The position numbers were made by a program, and so were the translations under genes. The notes under the pieces are model-generated. The model made no database searches, was not told the DNA's origin, and was given only the letters and a program-made list of their open reading frames with translations. A stretch of 64,000 bases of DNA, taken from assembly GCA_963728785.1 (NCBI GenBank), contig CAVSKV010000002.1, positions 1,612,001 through 1,676,000 of the forward strand. The letters run 5' to 3'. Shown piece after piece: positions 47,972 to 59,448 of the stretch (position 1 is the first letter of the stretch; the number at the start of each line of letters is the position of its first letter). The DNA is from JAGWRI01 sp963728785. Its GTDB lineage: Bacteria; Gemmatimonadota; Gemmatimonadetes; Gemmatimonadales; Gemmatimonadaceae.

Positions 47972-48585
47972 GACGGGACCGGAGGAGTGTTGGCGATGGA
48001 GCGGCGCACGCTCTCGACGACGTGATCGGTGACGCGGGCCTGGTGGTCGGCGGCGTCGGGGTCGACGCCGAGAGCGACGCTGACCACGCGCCGCGCGGCG
48101 CGCACGAAGAACGGTTGCGACATCACGGTGACGGCGAGCAGGGCGGGGTCGCCGGGGCGGATGGTGCCCTCCCGCTGACCCTCGGCGATCACGGCGGAGA
48201 GCGTACCGATGTTGCGCCGCAAGAGCTTGGCGATTGGCGGCGGAAGGGGCCGGTCGTTGGCGAGTTCGCGCAGCAGCACGATGGGCGCGCCCGGATGGTC
48301 GCCGAGATAGGCGAGCGCGCCGCGCACGATCGCTTCGATGCGATCGAGCGGTGCGCCAGGCGTAGCCGCCAACTCGGCGATCCGCGTGGCGAGCGGATCG
48401 GCCATGGACTGAAGGGCGGCGTGGTAGAGAGCCTCCTTCGAGCCGAAGTGGTAGGTGACGGCGCCGAGGTTGACCTTGGCCTTGCCGACGATGTCGCGAA
48501 TGGACACCGAGTCGTAGCCGCGACTGGTGAAGAGCTCGCGGGCGGCGCTGAGGATGCGGTCTTGCGTGTGCAGTGGTTGATTCAT
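47968..48585 (-). CDS. TetR-family repressor of the efflux operon (CecR-like)
   Basis: A 205-residue regulator. The N-terminal HTH is RILSAARELFTSRGYDSVSI and RDIVGKAKVNLGAVTYHFGS, followed by KEALYHAAL. The C-terminal domain (about 70-205) is helical and resembles the CecR/DUF1956 type found next to ybhGFSR. Its ATG at 48585 lies inside a symmetric 32-bp operator, so it should repress its own operon and be released by an efflux substrate. It is the first gene of the seven-gene efflux operon. Confidence 0.93.
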   Translation of the reverse strand: MNQPLHTQDRILSAARELFTSRGYDSVSIRDIVGKAKVNLGAVTYHFGSKEALYHAALQSMADPLATRIAELAATPGAPLDRIEAIVRGALAYLGDHPGAPIVLLRELANDRPLPPPIAKLLRRNIGTLSAVIAEGQREGTIRPGDPALLAVTVMSQPFFVRAARRVVSVALGVDPDAADHQARVTDHVVESVRRSIANTPPVPS

Positions 48586-48614
48586 ACGTTCGTATCATGT
48601 GATACAGTCGTATG
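48583..48614. promoter_or_regulatory. Symmetric TetR operator over the start codon
   Basis: A 32-bp dyad: CATACG (48583-48588), a 3-nt spacer, GTATCA (48592-48597), TG centre, TGATAC (48600-48605), a 3-nt spacer, CGTATG (48609-48614). Both outer and inner arms match exactly around the same centre. The left half is also the 12-bp palindrome ATACGTTCGTAT. The CAT at 48583-48585 is the TetR start codon. The size and layout fit two TetR dimers and block of transcription start or early elongation. Confidence 0.8.
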
Positions 48615-48877
48615 AAAGTCAACGGGGGCTTGGTGTTGCGCGGGGAGCGCGAGATTGCGCAACGTCAGGCCGGTACGCCTAAGGCAATTGGATTCACTGG
48701 ATTACGCGGAAACTGCGACCAAAATATTTGGAGTTCGTTGAACCGAGTTCGGCGGTGGGGTCACCTCCGTTCGACGCGCGATTCAGCGAGCCCCTGAGTA
48801 GCCGTTCACTCCTCACACGCCGAGGGATCTGGCGTGTGCTCGGCGGGCCGGTTCGCGGCAGATCATGCCGCGGGTGC

Positions 48878-49336
48878 TTACGCCGTCGTCACGGCCGGAT
48901 GTGGCGCGCGGATTTCGATCTTGCGAGGCTGCGCTGCCTGCGCTTTGGGAACGGTGATCTCGAGCACGCCGTTCGCCGACTGCGCGGCGATCTTGTCCCT
49001 GTCCACGAATTCGGGTAGCCGAATGGACCGCTCGAACGCGCCGGTGACGCGCTCGCTGGCGTACACGTGCAGTTCCGCTTGGGCGTCGGCGGCGAGGTTC
49101 GAGGGTTTGGTTCCGCGGATGGTGAGGACGTTCTGTTCGAAGCTGACGTCCACGGATTTCGGATCGACGCCGGGAAGGTCGAGGGTGATGAGATAGGCGT
49201 CGTTGCGCTCGGCCACGTCGAGGGCGGGCACCCAGACGCGGCCGCCGTTTCGCGACTCGGCGAAGGCCTGGTCGAGTGCATGGTTGAGCGTGAGCATGCG
49301 ATCGAGCGTGGACGAGAGAGAACGAGTGGCGAGCAT
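48878..49336 (-). CDS. Small heat-shock protein Hsp20/alpha-crystallin
   Basis: A 152-residue ATP-independent chaperone. The alpha-crystallin domain (about 33-135) has VPALDVAERNDAYLITLDLP, GVDPKSVDVSFEQNVLTIRG, FERSIRLPEFVDRDKIAAQS and the ANGVLEITVPK motif. A weak IxI-like C-terminal motif (IEIRAPHPAV) follows. A strong AGGAGGAG ribosome binding site lies 5 nt before ATG 49336. No CIRCE element or SD-pairing thermometer was seen in the 243-nt leader, though GGCGCCG/CGGCGCC arms are present. The 263 nt between this gene and the TetR operator hold nothing I recognise. Confidence 0.94.
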   Translation of the reverse strand: MLATRSLSSTLDRMLTLNHALDQAFAESRNGGRVWVPALDVAERNDAYLITLDLPGVDPKSVDVSFEQNVLTIRGTKPSNLAADAQAELHVYASERVTGAFERSIRLPEFVDRDKIAAQSANGVLEITVPKAQAAQPRKIEIRAPHPAVTTA

Positions 49337-49579
49337 GGAACTCCTCCTGGCATTGATGGTTGATTCGGCGTCTGGGCGCCGCGAACGGGCGGCCGGCGCC
49401 ATGCCCGCGTGTGGTGCATGACGCGTGCCGGGCCGGCGCGGCCAATCTGGCAAGCGGGGCACTCTCGGTGCAGTCCGGGACCGCAAAATTGGCCAAGTGG
49501 CCTGTCAAAACGTGGGAACCCCGGCGGTGTGAATCCGGTATGTTCGGTCGGGCCCCATGGCAACACGAAAGGAGCGACG

Positions 49580-50509
49580 ATGCTGATCAAGAAGCCCGAC
49601 GACATTGCGTCGTCCGAGATCACGCCGGAGCGCGAGTACGTGAATCGTCGCTCGTTTCTGAAGTTGGCGGGGGGCGTGGGCGCAATCGCGGCGGGGGGCG
49701 CGCTGGCACCGCGGCTGCTGGAGAGCGCCCTGGTGACGGGCGACGGGCCGCCGGACGACACGCCGAACAGTTGGGACCAGATCACGTCGTACAACAACTA
49801 CTATGAGTTCGGCACTGACAAAGCCGACCCCAAGGCCAACGCGCAGGGGCTGCGGACCCGGCCGTGGTCGATCGAGGTAAGCGGGTTGTGCACGAAGCCC
49901 GGCCACTACGACTGCGACGATCTGTTCAAGCCGGCCAACCGCGTGGACCGGGTGTACCGGTTGCGGTGCGTGGAAGCGTGGTCAATGGTGATACCGTGGA
50001 ACGGCTACGTGCTGGGAGACATCCTCAAGCGGTTCGAGCCGGCGCCGGGCGCGAAGTACGTGAAGTTCACCACGCTTTACGACCCGCGTCAGATGCCGGG
50101 GCAGCAGCGTCCCGTGCTGCAGTGGCCGTACGTAGAAGGGCTGCGCATGGACGAGGCGATGCATCCACTCGCGCTGCTGGTCACCGGCCTATACGGCCGA
50201 CCGTTGCCGAACCAGGACGGGGCACCGGTGCGCCTAGTGGTGCCGTGGAAGTACGGCTTCAAGGGCATCAAGGCGATCGTGAAGATCGAATTCGTGGAAC
50301 AACAGCCGATGACGGCGTGGATGCTCGCGGCGTCGGACGAGTACGGGTTCTATGCCAACGTGAATCCCACGGTGGACCATCCGCGGTGGACACAGTCAGT
50401 GGAGCGGCGGATCGGGGAGTTCCGCCGCCGGCCGACGCTGATGTTCAACGGCTACGGCGACCAGGTGGCGTCGATGTACGCCGGGATGGATCTGAGGAAG
50501 TACTTCTGA
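49580..50509 (+). CDS. msrP: Protein-methionine-sulfoxide reductase catalytic subunit MsrP
   Basis: A 309-residue molybdopterin enzyme. The TAT signal is NRRSFLKLAGGVGAIAAGG (22-40). The Mo-ligand Cys is C130 in YRLRCVEAWSMVIPWNG. LRTRPWSIEVSGLC and LVVPWKYGFKGIKAIVKIEF are family blocks. It reduces methionine sulfoxide in oxidised periplasmic proteins. A GAAAGGAG ribosome binding site precedes ATG 49580. It is followed directly by the membrane partner MsrQ, whose start overlaps this stop. Confidence 0.94.
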   Translation: MLIKKPDDIASSEITPEREYVNRRSFLKLAGGVGAIAAGGALAPRLLESALVTGDGPPDDTPNSWDQITSYNNYYEFGTDKADPKANAQGLRTRPWSIEVSGLCTKPGHYDCDDLFKPANRVDRVYRLRCVEAWSMVIPWNGYVLGDILKRFEPAPGAKYVKFTTLYDPRQMPGQQRPVLQWPYVEGLRMDEAMHPLALLVTGLYGRPLPNQDGAPVRLVVPWKYGFKGIKAIVKIEFVEQQPMTAWMLAASDEYGFYANVNPTVDHPRWTQSVERRIGEFRRRPTLMFNGYGDQVASMYAGMDLRKYF

Positions 50510-51171
50510 CCGTCTCGCCGACGCTAACCTGGCAGCGCTGGCTCAAGCCGCTGGTATTCGCAGCGTGCCTGCTGCCGGCGGCCGACCTGGTGTGGCGCGC
50601 GATCACGCCAGACGCGTTGGGGGTAAATCCGATTGAGGAAGCCGAGATCTTCACCGGCCTGTGGACGCTGCGATTCCTGGCGATCACGCTGGCAGTGACG
50701 CCGGCCCGCAAGCTGCTGGACCTGGGATTCCTGGCCAAGTACCGCCGGATGTTCGGCCTATTCACGTTTTTCTATGCCTGTGTGCACCTGTCGATGTGGG
50801 TGGGGCTGGACTGGTTCTTCGCGTGGGGGCTGATGGGTGGGGAGATCGTGAAGCACAAGTACATCCTGGTGGGGATGGCGAACTTCCTGTTGCTGCTCCC
50901 GCTGGCCCTGACGTCGACCAACGCCTCGGTGCGCCGGCTGGGGGGCAGGCGGTGGGCGCGGCTGCATCGTCTGGTCTATCTGATCGCGATCGGCGGGACG
51001 GTCCACTACCTTTGGGCCGTGAAGAAGGACACGCTGTTCCCGCTCGCATATCTCGCCGTGTTCATAGGGCTGCTCGGCTACCGCCTGGTCGCGCGGTGGT
51101 GGCAGCGACACGCGGCGCCCGCCAAGCACCCCGCCGGTGTCACGCACCCCATCTTTCAGCGCAGCGAGTAG
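50506..51171 (+). CDS. msrQ: MsrQ heme-binding membrane subunit, probable CTG start
   Basis: A 221-residue membrane protein with about six helices and the ferric-reductase-like fold. It has FTGLWTLRFLAITLAVTPAR, KYRRMFGLFTFFYACVHLSM, ARLHRLVYLIAIGGTVHYLW and His residues in helices for heme b. It passes electrons from the quinone pool to MsrP. No ATG, GTG or TTG lies near the expected start. CTG 50506 overlaps the msrP stop (CTGA) and has GAGGAA 6 nt upstream, so I take it as the start. The 3' end overlaps the start of the methyltransferase gene by 35 nt. Confidence 0.9.
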   Translation: MTVSPTLTWQRWLKPLVFAACLLPAADLVWRAITPDALGVNPIEEAEIFTGLWTLRFLAITLAVTPARKLLDLGFLAKYRRMFGLFTFFYACVHLSMWVGLDWFFAWGLMGGEIVKHKYILVGMANFLLLLPLALTSTNASVRRLGGRRWARLHRLVYLIAIGGTVHYLWAVKKDTLFPLAYLAVFIGLLGYRLVARWWQRHAAPAKHPAGVTHPIFQRSE

Positions 51172-52342
51172 TCCATACGCGTGCTTTGCGATCGCGGCTC
51201 CTGGACTGGAGCCGTTGGTGGCGGCGGAGCTCGCGGCATTGGGAGAAGCACTGCAACTCGAAGAGGGTGGGGTTTCCTGGTTGGGTGATGCAACGTCGGT
51301 CCTGCGTGCGAACCTGTGGCTCCGCACGGCCAGCCGTGTGGTGGTGCGGATGGCGGAGTTCAAGGCGCGGACCTTCTACGAGCTGGAGCGCCATGCGCGA
51401 CGCATTCCGTGGGAACGATTCGTGGCGGCGGGGACCGCGGTACACTTCCGCGTGACGTGCCGCAAGTCGCGGCTCTACCATTCCGACGCGGTGGCGGAGC
51501 GGCTAGCCGCGGCCATCGAACACCGGTTGGGCGCGGCGAGTGCCTTCACGGCGCGGGAAACGCCGGAGGACGATGATACGGGAGCCGCGGAGCGTGAGCA
51601 GCTGTTCGTGGTGCGTATGGTGCATGACGTCTGCATGGTAAGCGCCGATAGCTCGGGGGCGCTGCTGCACCTACGCGGGTACCGTCAAGCGGTGGCCAAG
51701 GCACCGGTGCGTGAGACGTTGGCCGCCGCGTTGTTGCTGGCGGCGGACTGGAAAGGCACGGTCCCGCTGATCGATCCGCTCTGCGGTTCGGGGACGATTC
51801 CGATCGAAGCGGCGCTGATTGCGCGGAACATCGCGCCCGGGCTAAGGCGGCAGTTCGCGTGTACGGGCTGGCCCGGGTTTCCACGGGACGTGGTGGCGCG
51901 GGTGCTGGCCGAAGCCGAAGCGCGGATCCGACCGGGGGCTACGGTGCCGATTCTCGGGTCGGATCGCGACGGGGGCGCAATCGACGCGGCTCGGGCGAAC
52001 GCGGAGCGGGCCGGTGTGGCCGGCCATGTCACGTTCTCGCTGCGGGCGATCTCGGCGATCGAGCCGCCGGCGGGTTGCGGGCTCGTGGCGGCAAACCCCC
52101 CTTATGGTGTGCGCGTGGGGGAACGCCACGAGATTCGGAATCTCTACGCGCAACTCGGCCACGTGCTGCGCCGCCGCTGTGCGGGGTGGCGGCTGGCGCT
52201 GTTCTCACCCGACCCACAGCTCACGGCGCAGATCGGGTTCGCGATGCGGTCCGTGGCGACCACGACCAACGGCGGCATCCCGGTGAGGATGGAGGTCGGG
52301 GAAGTGCCGTCGACACCGGAGCCAGCGAGAATCTACTTCTGA
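51137..52342 (+). CDS. THUMP-domain class I 23S rRNA-type methyltransferase (RlmL/RlmK family)
   Basis: A 401-residue RNA methyltransferase. A THUMP-like RNA-binding domain covers about 15-165 (CFAIAAPGLEPLVAAELAAL, RVTCRKSRLYHSDAVAERLA). The catalytic part has APVRETLAAALLLAADW, motif I DPLCGSGTIPIEAALIARN, DRDGGAIDAARANAERAG and the N6-guanine or N2-type AANPPYGVRVG. It is predicted to methylate rRNA, most likely a guanine N2, by homology to the N-terminal half of RlmKL. GTG 51137 lies within the end of msrQ. Confidence 0.87.
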   Translation: MSRTPSFSAASSPYACFAIAAPGLEPLVAAELAALGEALQLEEGGVSWLGDATSVLRANLWLRTASRVVVRMAEFKARTFYELERHARRIPWERFVAAGTAVHFRVTCRKSRLYHSDAVAERLAAAIEHRLGAASAFTARETPEDDDTGAAEREQLFVVRMVHDVCMVSADSSGALLHLRGYRQAVAKAPVRETLAAALLLAADWKGTVPLIDPLCGSGTIPIEAALIARNIAPGLRRQFACTGWPGFPRDVVARVLAEAEARIRPGATVPILGSDRDGGAIDAARANAERAGVAGHVTFSLRAISAIEPPAGCGLVAANPPYGVRVGERHEIRNLYAQLGHVLRRRCAGWRLALFSPDPQLTAQIGFAMRSVATTTNGGIPVRMEVGEVPSTPEPARIYF

Positions 52343-52379
52343 CGATCAACAGCGAACGGCACTCGAGCGGAGCACAGGG

Positions 52380-52955
52380 ATGAAGCAGACTGACCAGGCC
52401 AGCGGCGATCGACGCAATGCCGGACGACCCGTAGTCCATACCGGCTTCGTGGTATCGGTCAACGTCTCGGACGGTGGCTTGCCGAAGCGCCCGGTGGAGC
52501 GGGCGCCGGTTTCCGCGGACGGCATGGCCGGCGACCAGCAACGGGATCTCTCACACCATGGCGGGGCCCGGCGGGCGCTCTGCCTGTACTCGGCGGAACT
52601 CATAGAAACGCTGCGTACCGAAGGGCACCCGATCGAGCCGGGAGACACGGGGGAAAATCTTACGGTGCGTGGCGTACCCTGGGACGCGATGACGGTGGGC
52701 ACGAGGGTCGGCATCGGCGATCTAGAAATCGAAATCACGGGGTTCGCCGACCCCTGTCACAACCTGCGGCCCTATTTTGCGGACGAGATGTTCACGCGCA
52801 TCTCGCAGAAGGTGCGTCCCGGATGGAGCCGTGTGTATGCGCAGGTTGTGCACCCCGGCGTCGTGGCATGCGGAGACACGCTCTCCGTTTTCGGGGTCCA
52901 GACGTGCAACGCAATCGGCGCGAACGAAGCCGCGCCGCCGGATTGTCGGCCGTGA
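52380..52955 (+). CDS. MOSC-domain protein
   Basis: A 191-residue protein with the MOSC fold (molybdenum cofactor sulfurase C-terminal domain). It starts GFVVSVNVSDGGLPKRPVER, then GMAGDQQRDLSHHGGARRAL, a typical DHGG-like block, and GDTGENLTVRGVPWDAM. A conserved Cys sits in FADPCHNLRPYF. MOSC proteins bind or deliver the molybdenum cofactor or act as N-hydroxylated base reductases. It may be related to the Mo-dependent MsrP two genes upstream. Confidence 0.9.
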   Translation: MKQTDQASGDRRNAGRPVVHTGFVVSVNVSDGGLPKRPVERAPVSADGMAGDQQRDLSHHGGARRALCLYSAELIETLRTEGHPIEPGDTGENLTVRGVPWDAMTVGTRVGIGDLEIEITGFADPCHNLRPYFADEMFTRISQKVRPGWSRVYAQVVHPGVVACGDTLSVFGVQTCNAIGANEAAPPDCRP

Positions 52956-52982
52956 TGCCTGGCGGTAAGTTGGCGATCGCTC

Positions 52983-54803
52983 ATGCGTAACCCGCTCGAG
53001 GACTTTCGACGAGCACGCGGCGCGCTGCGCAAGCTGCGGCCGTTCATCGCGATGACTCCGCGGCGGATAGCCGCGGTGGTCATCACGATGGTCTTGACCA
53101 CGGTGCTCGAGGTGGCCGGCGTGGGATTGCTGGCGCAGCTCCTCAACGTCGTGCTGGGGACGACGTCGAGCGGGTCGCGGCTCGTGCGGCTGGTGCTGCA
53201 GTTCCTGCCGACGGGGACCACGGTCCAGATCTCGATCATCTTCGCCGTGGCCATCGTCGTAGCCATCGGGCTGAAGAACCTGTCGAGCTACCTCAACGCG
53301 ACACTGATGGCGCGCATCGAGCGCGAGAGCGTTGAGAATCTACGGGGGGTGCTGTTCAGGCGACTGCAAGCCGCGCCGCTGGAGGTGTTCGAACAGTACT
53401 CCTCGGCGGCGCTATCCAACCTGTTTGTCGAGGAAACGCGGCGGGCACTGGATTGTCTCACCGTGCTCCTCAGCCTGGCGCAGACCGCGGCCACTGCAGC
53501 GCTCTTCTTCGCCGTGTTGATCTGGATCTCCCCGCCGCTGGCGTTGGCGACGCTCGTTACCGGCGGAATCGTCGCGGTGCTGGTGTCGGGGCTGTACCGG
53601 CATTTTGGGCGTCTGGGCAAGGCGCTTACGGCCGCGAACATGCACTTGACCCAGGCAGCGGCCGAGGCGTTCAATGGGGTGCGCGTGGTGCGTGCGGCCA
53701 ACGCGCAGGGCGAGATGGTGACGCGGTTCGAGGCCGCGAGCAGCCAGCAGGCACGCACGGATGAGCGATTTCAGCGGGCAACTGCAGTGCTGACTCCGGT
53801 CGTGGAAACGGGATCGATCACCATGGCGTTGGTGCTGCTGGTCGGGACCTTCGCGCTGCTGGTGATGCCGGGGCACATGTCGCAGGCCAAGCTCACGGCG
53901 TTCGGCCTGGTACTGCTGCGGCTCGTGCCGCTCGTGAACCGGTTCTTCGGCACGCAGGCCCAACTCCTCTATCTGGCCGGTAGCGCACGTGAAATCGTGC
54001 GTTGGCTGGACACGCCGCGCTTTCCGGTGCGCGCGTTCGGGACAGCCACATTCGAACGCGTCAGTAGGCGCATCTCAGTGCACGAGTTGTCGTACCACTA
54101 CGATCAGAACAAAGCGGCGCTGGAGGGGGTCTCTTTCGACATCCAGGCGGGGGCAACCGTGGCCCTGGTCGGACGATCCGGAAGCGGCAAGTCCACGCTG
54201 GCCACGCTGCTCATGCGGTTGCGTGAACCGACCGGTGGGGGCGTTCTGGTGGATGGGGTGGACTACTGGACCTTCTCGGCGGATAGTTGGCACGAACACG
54301 TGGCGCTGGTGGAGCAGGAACCGTTCCTGTTCAACGACACCCTCGGTGCCAACGTGGCCTTCGGTTGGGCCCGCGCGACGACGGAGGACATCGAGTTCGC
54401 GCTTCACGTGGCGCACCTCGAAGATTTCCTGGACTCGCTTCCCAACCGGCTCGATACGCCGATCGGAGAGCGCGGGGTCATGCTGTCGGGTGGCCAGCGG
54501 CAGCGGCTCTCCATTGCGCGGGCGATCGTGCGTAACCCCCGTCTGTTGATCCTTGATGAAGCGACGTCGAATCTCGATACCCTGTCCGAGGAACTGGTGC
54601 AGGCGGCGCTGGTGGCAGCGACGCGCGGGCGGACGACGCTCGTGATCGCGCACCGGCTGTCGACGGTGCGCCGGGCCGATCGCATCGTCGTGCTGCGCGA
54701 AGGGAGGGTCGCGGAGATCGGGACGTGGGACGAGTTGGTGGCCGCCAACGGCCCGTTCGCGGCGCTGGTGCAAAGCGGATTCGGCACGGAATCGCGCGCC
54801 TAA
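52983..54803 (+). CDS. ABC exporter with fused membrane and ATP-binding domains
   Basis: A 606-residue half-transporter. Six membrane helices occupy about 20-310 (RRIAAVVITMVLTTVLEVAG, MALVLLVGTFALLVMPGHMS). The nucleotide-binding domain has GRSGSGKSTLATLL (Walker A), the signature LSGGQRQRLSIARAIV and LLILDEATSNLD (Walker B), with IAHRLSTVRRADRIVVLREG. It works as a homodimer that exports lipid, peptide or drug substrates; MsbA-like lipid export is one option. It is followed by 147 nt of unassigned DNA before the kinase gene. Confidence 0.92.
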   Translation: MRNPLEDFRRARGALRKLRPFIAMTPRRIAAVVITMVLTTVLEVAGVGLLAQLLNVVLGTTSSGSRLVRLVLQFLPTGTTVQISIIFAVAIVVAIGLKNLSSYLNATLMARIERESVENLRGVLFRRLQAAPLEVFEQYSSAALSNLFVEETRRALDCLTVLLSLAQTAATAALFFAVLIWISPPLALATLVTGGIVAVLVSGLYRHFGRLGKALTAANMHLTQAAAEAFNGVRVVRAANAQGEMVTRFEAASSQQARTDERFQRATAVLTPVVETGSITMALVLLVGTFALLVMPGHMSQAKLTAFGLVLLRLVPLVNRFFGTQAQLLYLAGSAREIVRWLDTPRFPVRAFGTATFERVSRRISVHELSYHYDQNKAALEGVSFDIQAGATVALVGRSGSGKSTLATLLMRLREPTGGGVLVDGVDYWTFSADSWHEHVALVEQEPFLFNDTLGANVAFGWARATTEDIEFALHVAHLEDFLDSLPNRLDTPIGERGVMLSGGQRQRLSIARAIVRNPRLLILDEATSNLDTLSEELVQAALVAATRGRTTLVIAHRLSTVRRADRIVVLREGRVAEIGTWDELVAANGPFAALVQSGFGTESRA

Positions 54804-54950
54804 GCCCAACCCCGGTGGCCGCCCGCTTCAGGCGCTGGACGCATGAACGAGGACACCGGCTCCGGGTCGGCTCCGCTTCCTACGCGAAGGAGAACCCAGT
54901 TTCGCCGCCCCGCTTGACGGGCCGAGCAGGGTCCGGCCAGTGTTCTTGGG

Positions 54951-56597
54951 GTGACCAGCTCTGGTGGATTTCTCGAGACGCCGCCCCGGGCCGCGGACTA
55001 TTCCGTTGGGCCGGCCGGCAGCAGCGTGGACGCGCTCGCGGCCATGGATGCGTTGGGCGACGCGGTGGCCGTGATCGATCCCGATTGGCGTGTGCGGTAC
55101 ATGAACGCGTCGTGGGAGCGCATTCTGGGCGCGCCCCGCGAGGCTGCACTGGAGCAGGTGTTCTGGGCCGTGTACCCGGGTTTCACCGTGGAACCGGGTG
55201 CGGCGATGATCCGCACCACGCTGGCCGACGGCGCCACGCGGCGCTTCGATCTGGAGCACAATGTGGGTGGGGAATTGCGGGCTTACGGCGTGCGAGTGGC
55301 ACGCGACCGCACCGGAAACCTGGTAATCGTCGTTTCGCGCGCCTTTGCCATGCTGCGTAGCGTACGTGACAAGGCACTCGAAGAGCGGAGCGAGGAGAAC
55401 GAGTCGCTGCATGTGTTGGCCCGACAGATGTCGGAGGTGGCAGACTCCGCTGAGTTGTTGGCGCTGCTATGCGAGGCCGCGACGGCGCTCTGTCGCGGGC
55501 ACGGGGCCGCGGTCTTGCGGACTACGGACACTGAGGCCGAAGCGGAGATCGTATCGTCGGTGGGAATCGCGCAGCAGGTGGGCGATCTCCGTTTTGCCCT
55601 TGCCGGAACAATGCTCCAGCGGGCGATCACGACGCGCGACGTGGCGATGGTGGAGGACGCTGCCCACTCGGGCGGCCCGCAGGCGCAGGTGCTATCCGAC
55701 GCCCGGATCGGACCGCTTCTGATGGCGCCGTTGATCGCGCACGACCGCGTACTCGGCGCCCTGGCCGTAGTGCGGGATGCGCGATCAATTCCGTTCACCA
55801 CACGAGAGGCCCAGCGGCTGCGGGTGATCGCCGACCATGCCGCGCTGGCGATGTGGAAGGAGCAACTCTATGAGCAGGCGCAGGCTGGTGACGCAGCGAA
55901 GGGACGGTTCCTGGCGACGATCTCGCACGAACTGCGCACGCCACTCACGGCGCTCACCGGCTACGAGGAGCTCCTCAGCGATCAGGTGATCGGCCCGCTG
56001 TCCGACGCGCAGCTCGACGTATTGATACGAGTGCGCGCGGTGACCGACCACCTGGCATCGATGATCGAGGACGTACTGGCCTACACGAGTCTCGAAGAAG
56101 GACGCGAGGTGGTGCGTCGCGCCGAGTTCCTGGCCGACGACCTGGTCGTGGCAGCGGCCGCGATGGCCGAGCCCCAGGGGCGGCGCAAGCAGATTGCGGT
56201 AATCTGCGAATCGTCGGTGGAACCGGTCAGGTTGACGAGCGATGTAGACAAGGCGCGGCAGGTGCTGGTAAACCTGGTCGGGAACGCGGTGAAGTTCACC
56301 GATTCAGGGGAGGTGAGGTTGTCGGTGCAGCGGCTGGGGGACGAAGTGCGGTTCAACGTGGCCGACACTGGGATCGGGATTGCGCCCGAAGACCTGGAGC
56401 GGTTGTTCCACCCGTTCGCGCAGTTGGAAACAGGCCCGACGCGGCGTTATGGAGGCACGGGGCTGGGTCTCCATATATCGAGGCGGCTGGCCGGGATGCT
56501 CGGCGGGCGGATCGAAGTCGATTCCGCGCCTGGGGTGGGTTCGACGTTCACCTTCGTGCTGCCGGTTGAGGCGCTGGTCCGACCCCCGGTGTCCTAA
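54951..56597 (+). CDS. PAS-GAF sensor histidine kinase
   Basis: A 548-residue soluble kinase. A PAS domain lies at 28-135 (MDALGDAVAVIDPDWRVRYM). A coiled-coil linker (DKALEERSEENESLHVLARQ) leads to a GAF domain at about 165-305. HisKA carries H326 in ATISHELRTPLTALTGYEEL. HATPase_c has NLVGNAVKFTDSG, VADTGIGIAPEDLERLF and GTGLGLHISRRLAGMLGG. The start is GTG 54951. No regulator gene is adjacent. It probably senses a cytoplasmic cue, but the ligand is unknown. Confidence 0.92.
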   Translation: MTSSGGFLETPPRAADYSVGPAGSSVDALAAMDALGDAVAVIDPDWRVRYMNASWERILGAPREAALEQVFWAVYPGFTVEPGAAMIRTTLADGATRRFDLEHNVGGELRAYGVRVARDRTGNLVIVVSRAFAMLRSVRDKALEERSEENESLHVLARQMSEVADSAELLALLCEAATALCRGHGAAVLRTTDTEAEAEIVSSVGIAQQVGDLRFALAGTMLQRAITTRDVAMVEDAAHSGGPQAQVLSDARIGPLLMAPLIAHDRVLGALAVVRDARSIPFTTREAQRLRVIADHAALAMWKEQLYEQAQAGDAAKGRFLATISHELRTPLTALTGYEELLSDQVIGPLSDAQLDVLIRVRAVTDHLASMIEDVLAYTSLEEGREVVRRAEFLADDLVVAAAAMAEPQGRRKQIAVICESSVEPVRLTSDVDKARQVLVNLVGNAVKFTDSGEVRLSVQRLGDEVRFNVADTGIGIAPEDLERLFHPFAQLETGPTRRYGGTGLGLHISRRLAGMLGGRIEVDSAPGVGSTFTFVLPVEALVRPPVS

Positions 56598-56631
56598 CGG
56601 CTGCCCGGCCGGGCCGATTAGATTTTTCCCG

Positions 56632-59385
<2,754 letters not shown>

Positions 59386-59448
59386 CCGTAGGGGCGCGCC
59401 GTGCCGGCGCGTCCCGAGTGATCATTCCCGCAATCCGGTGAGGGTGGC

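Noticed and set aside
49337..49400. RNA thermometer or CIRCE element before hsp20
   Set aside because: No TTAGCACTC/GAGTGCTAA repeat is present, and no upstream sequence pairs with the AGGAGGAG ribosome binding site.
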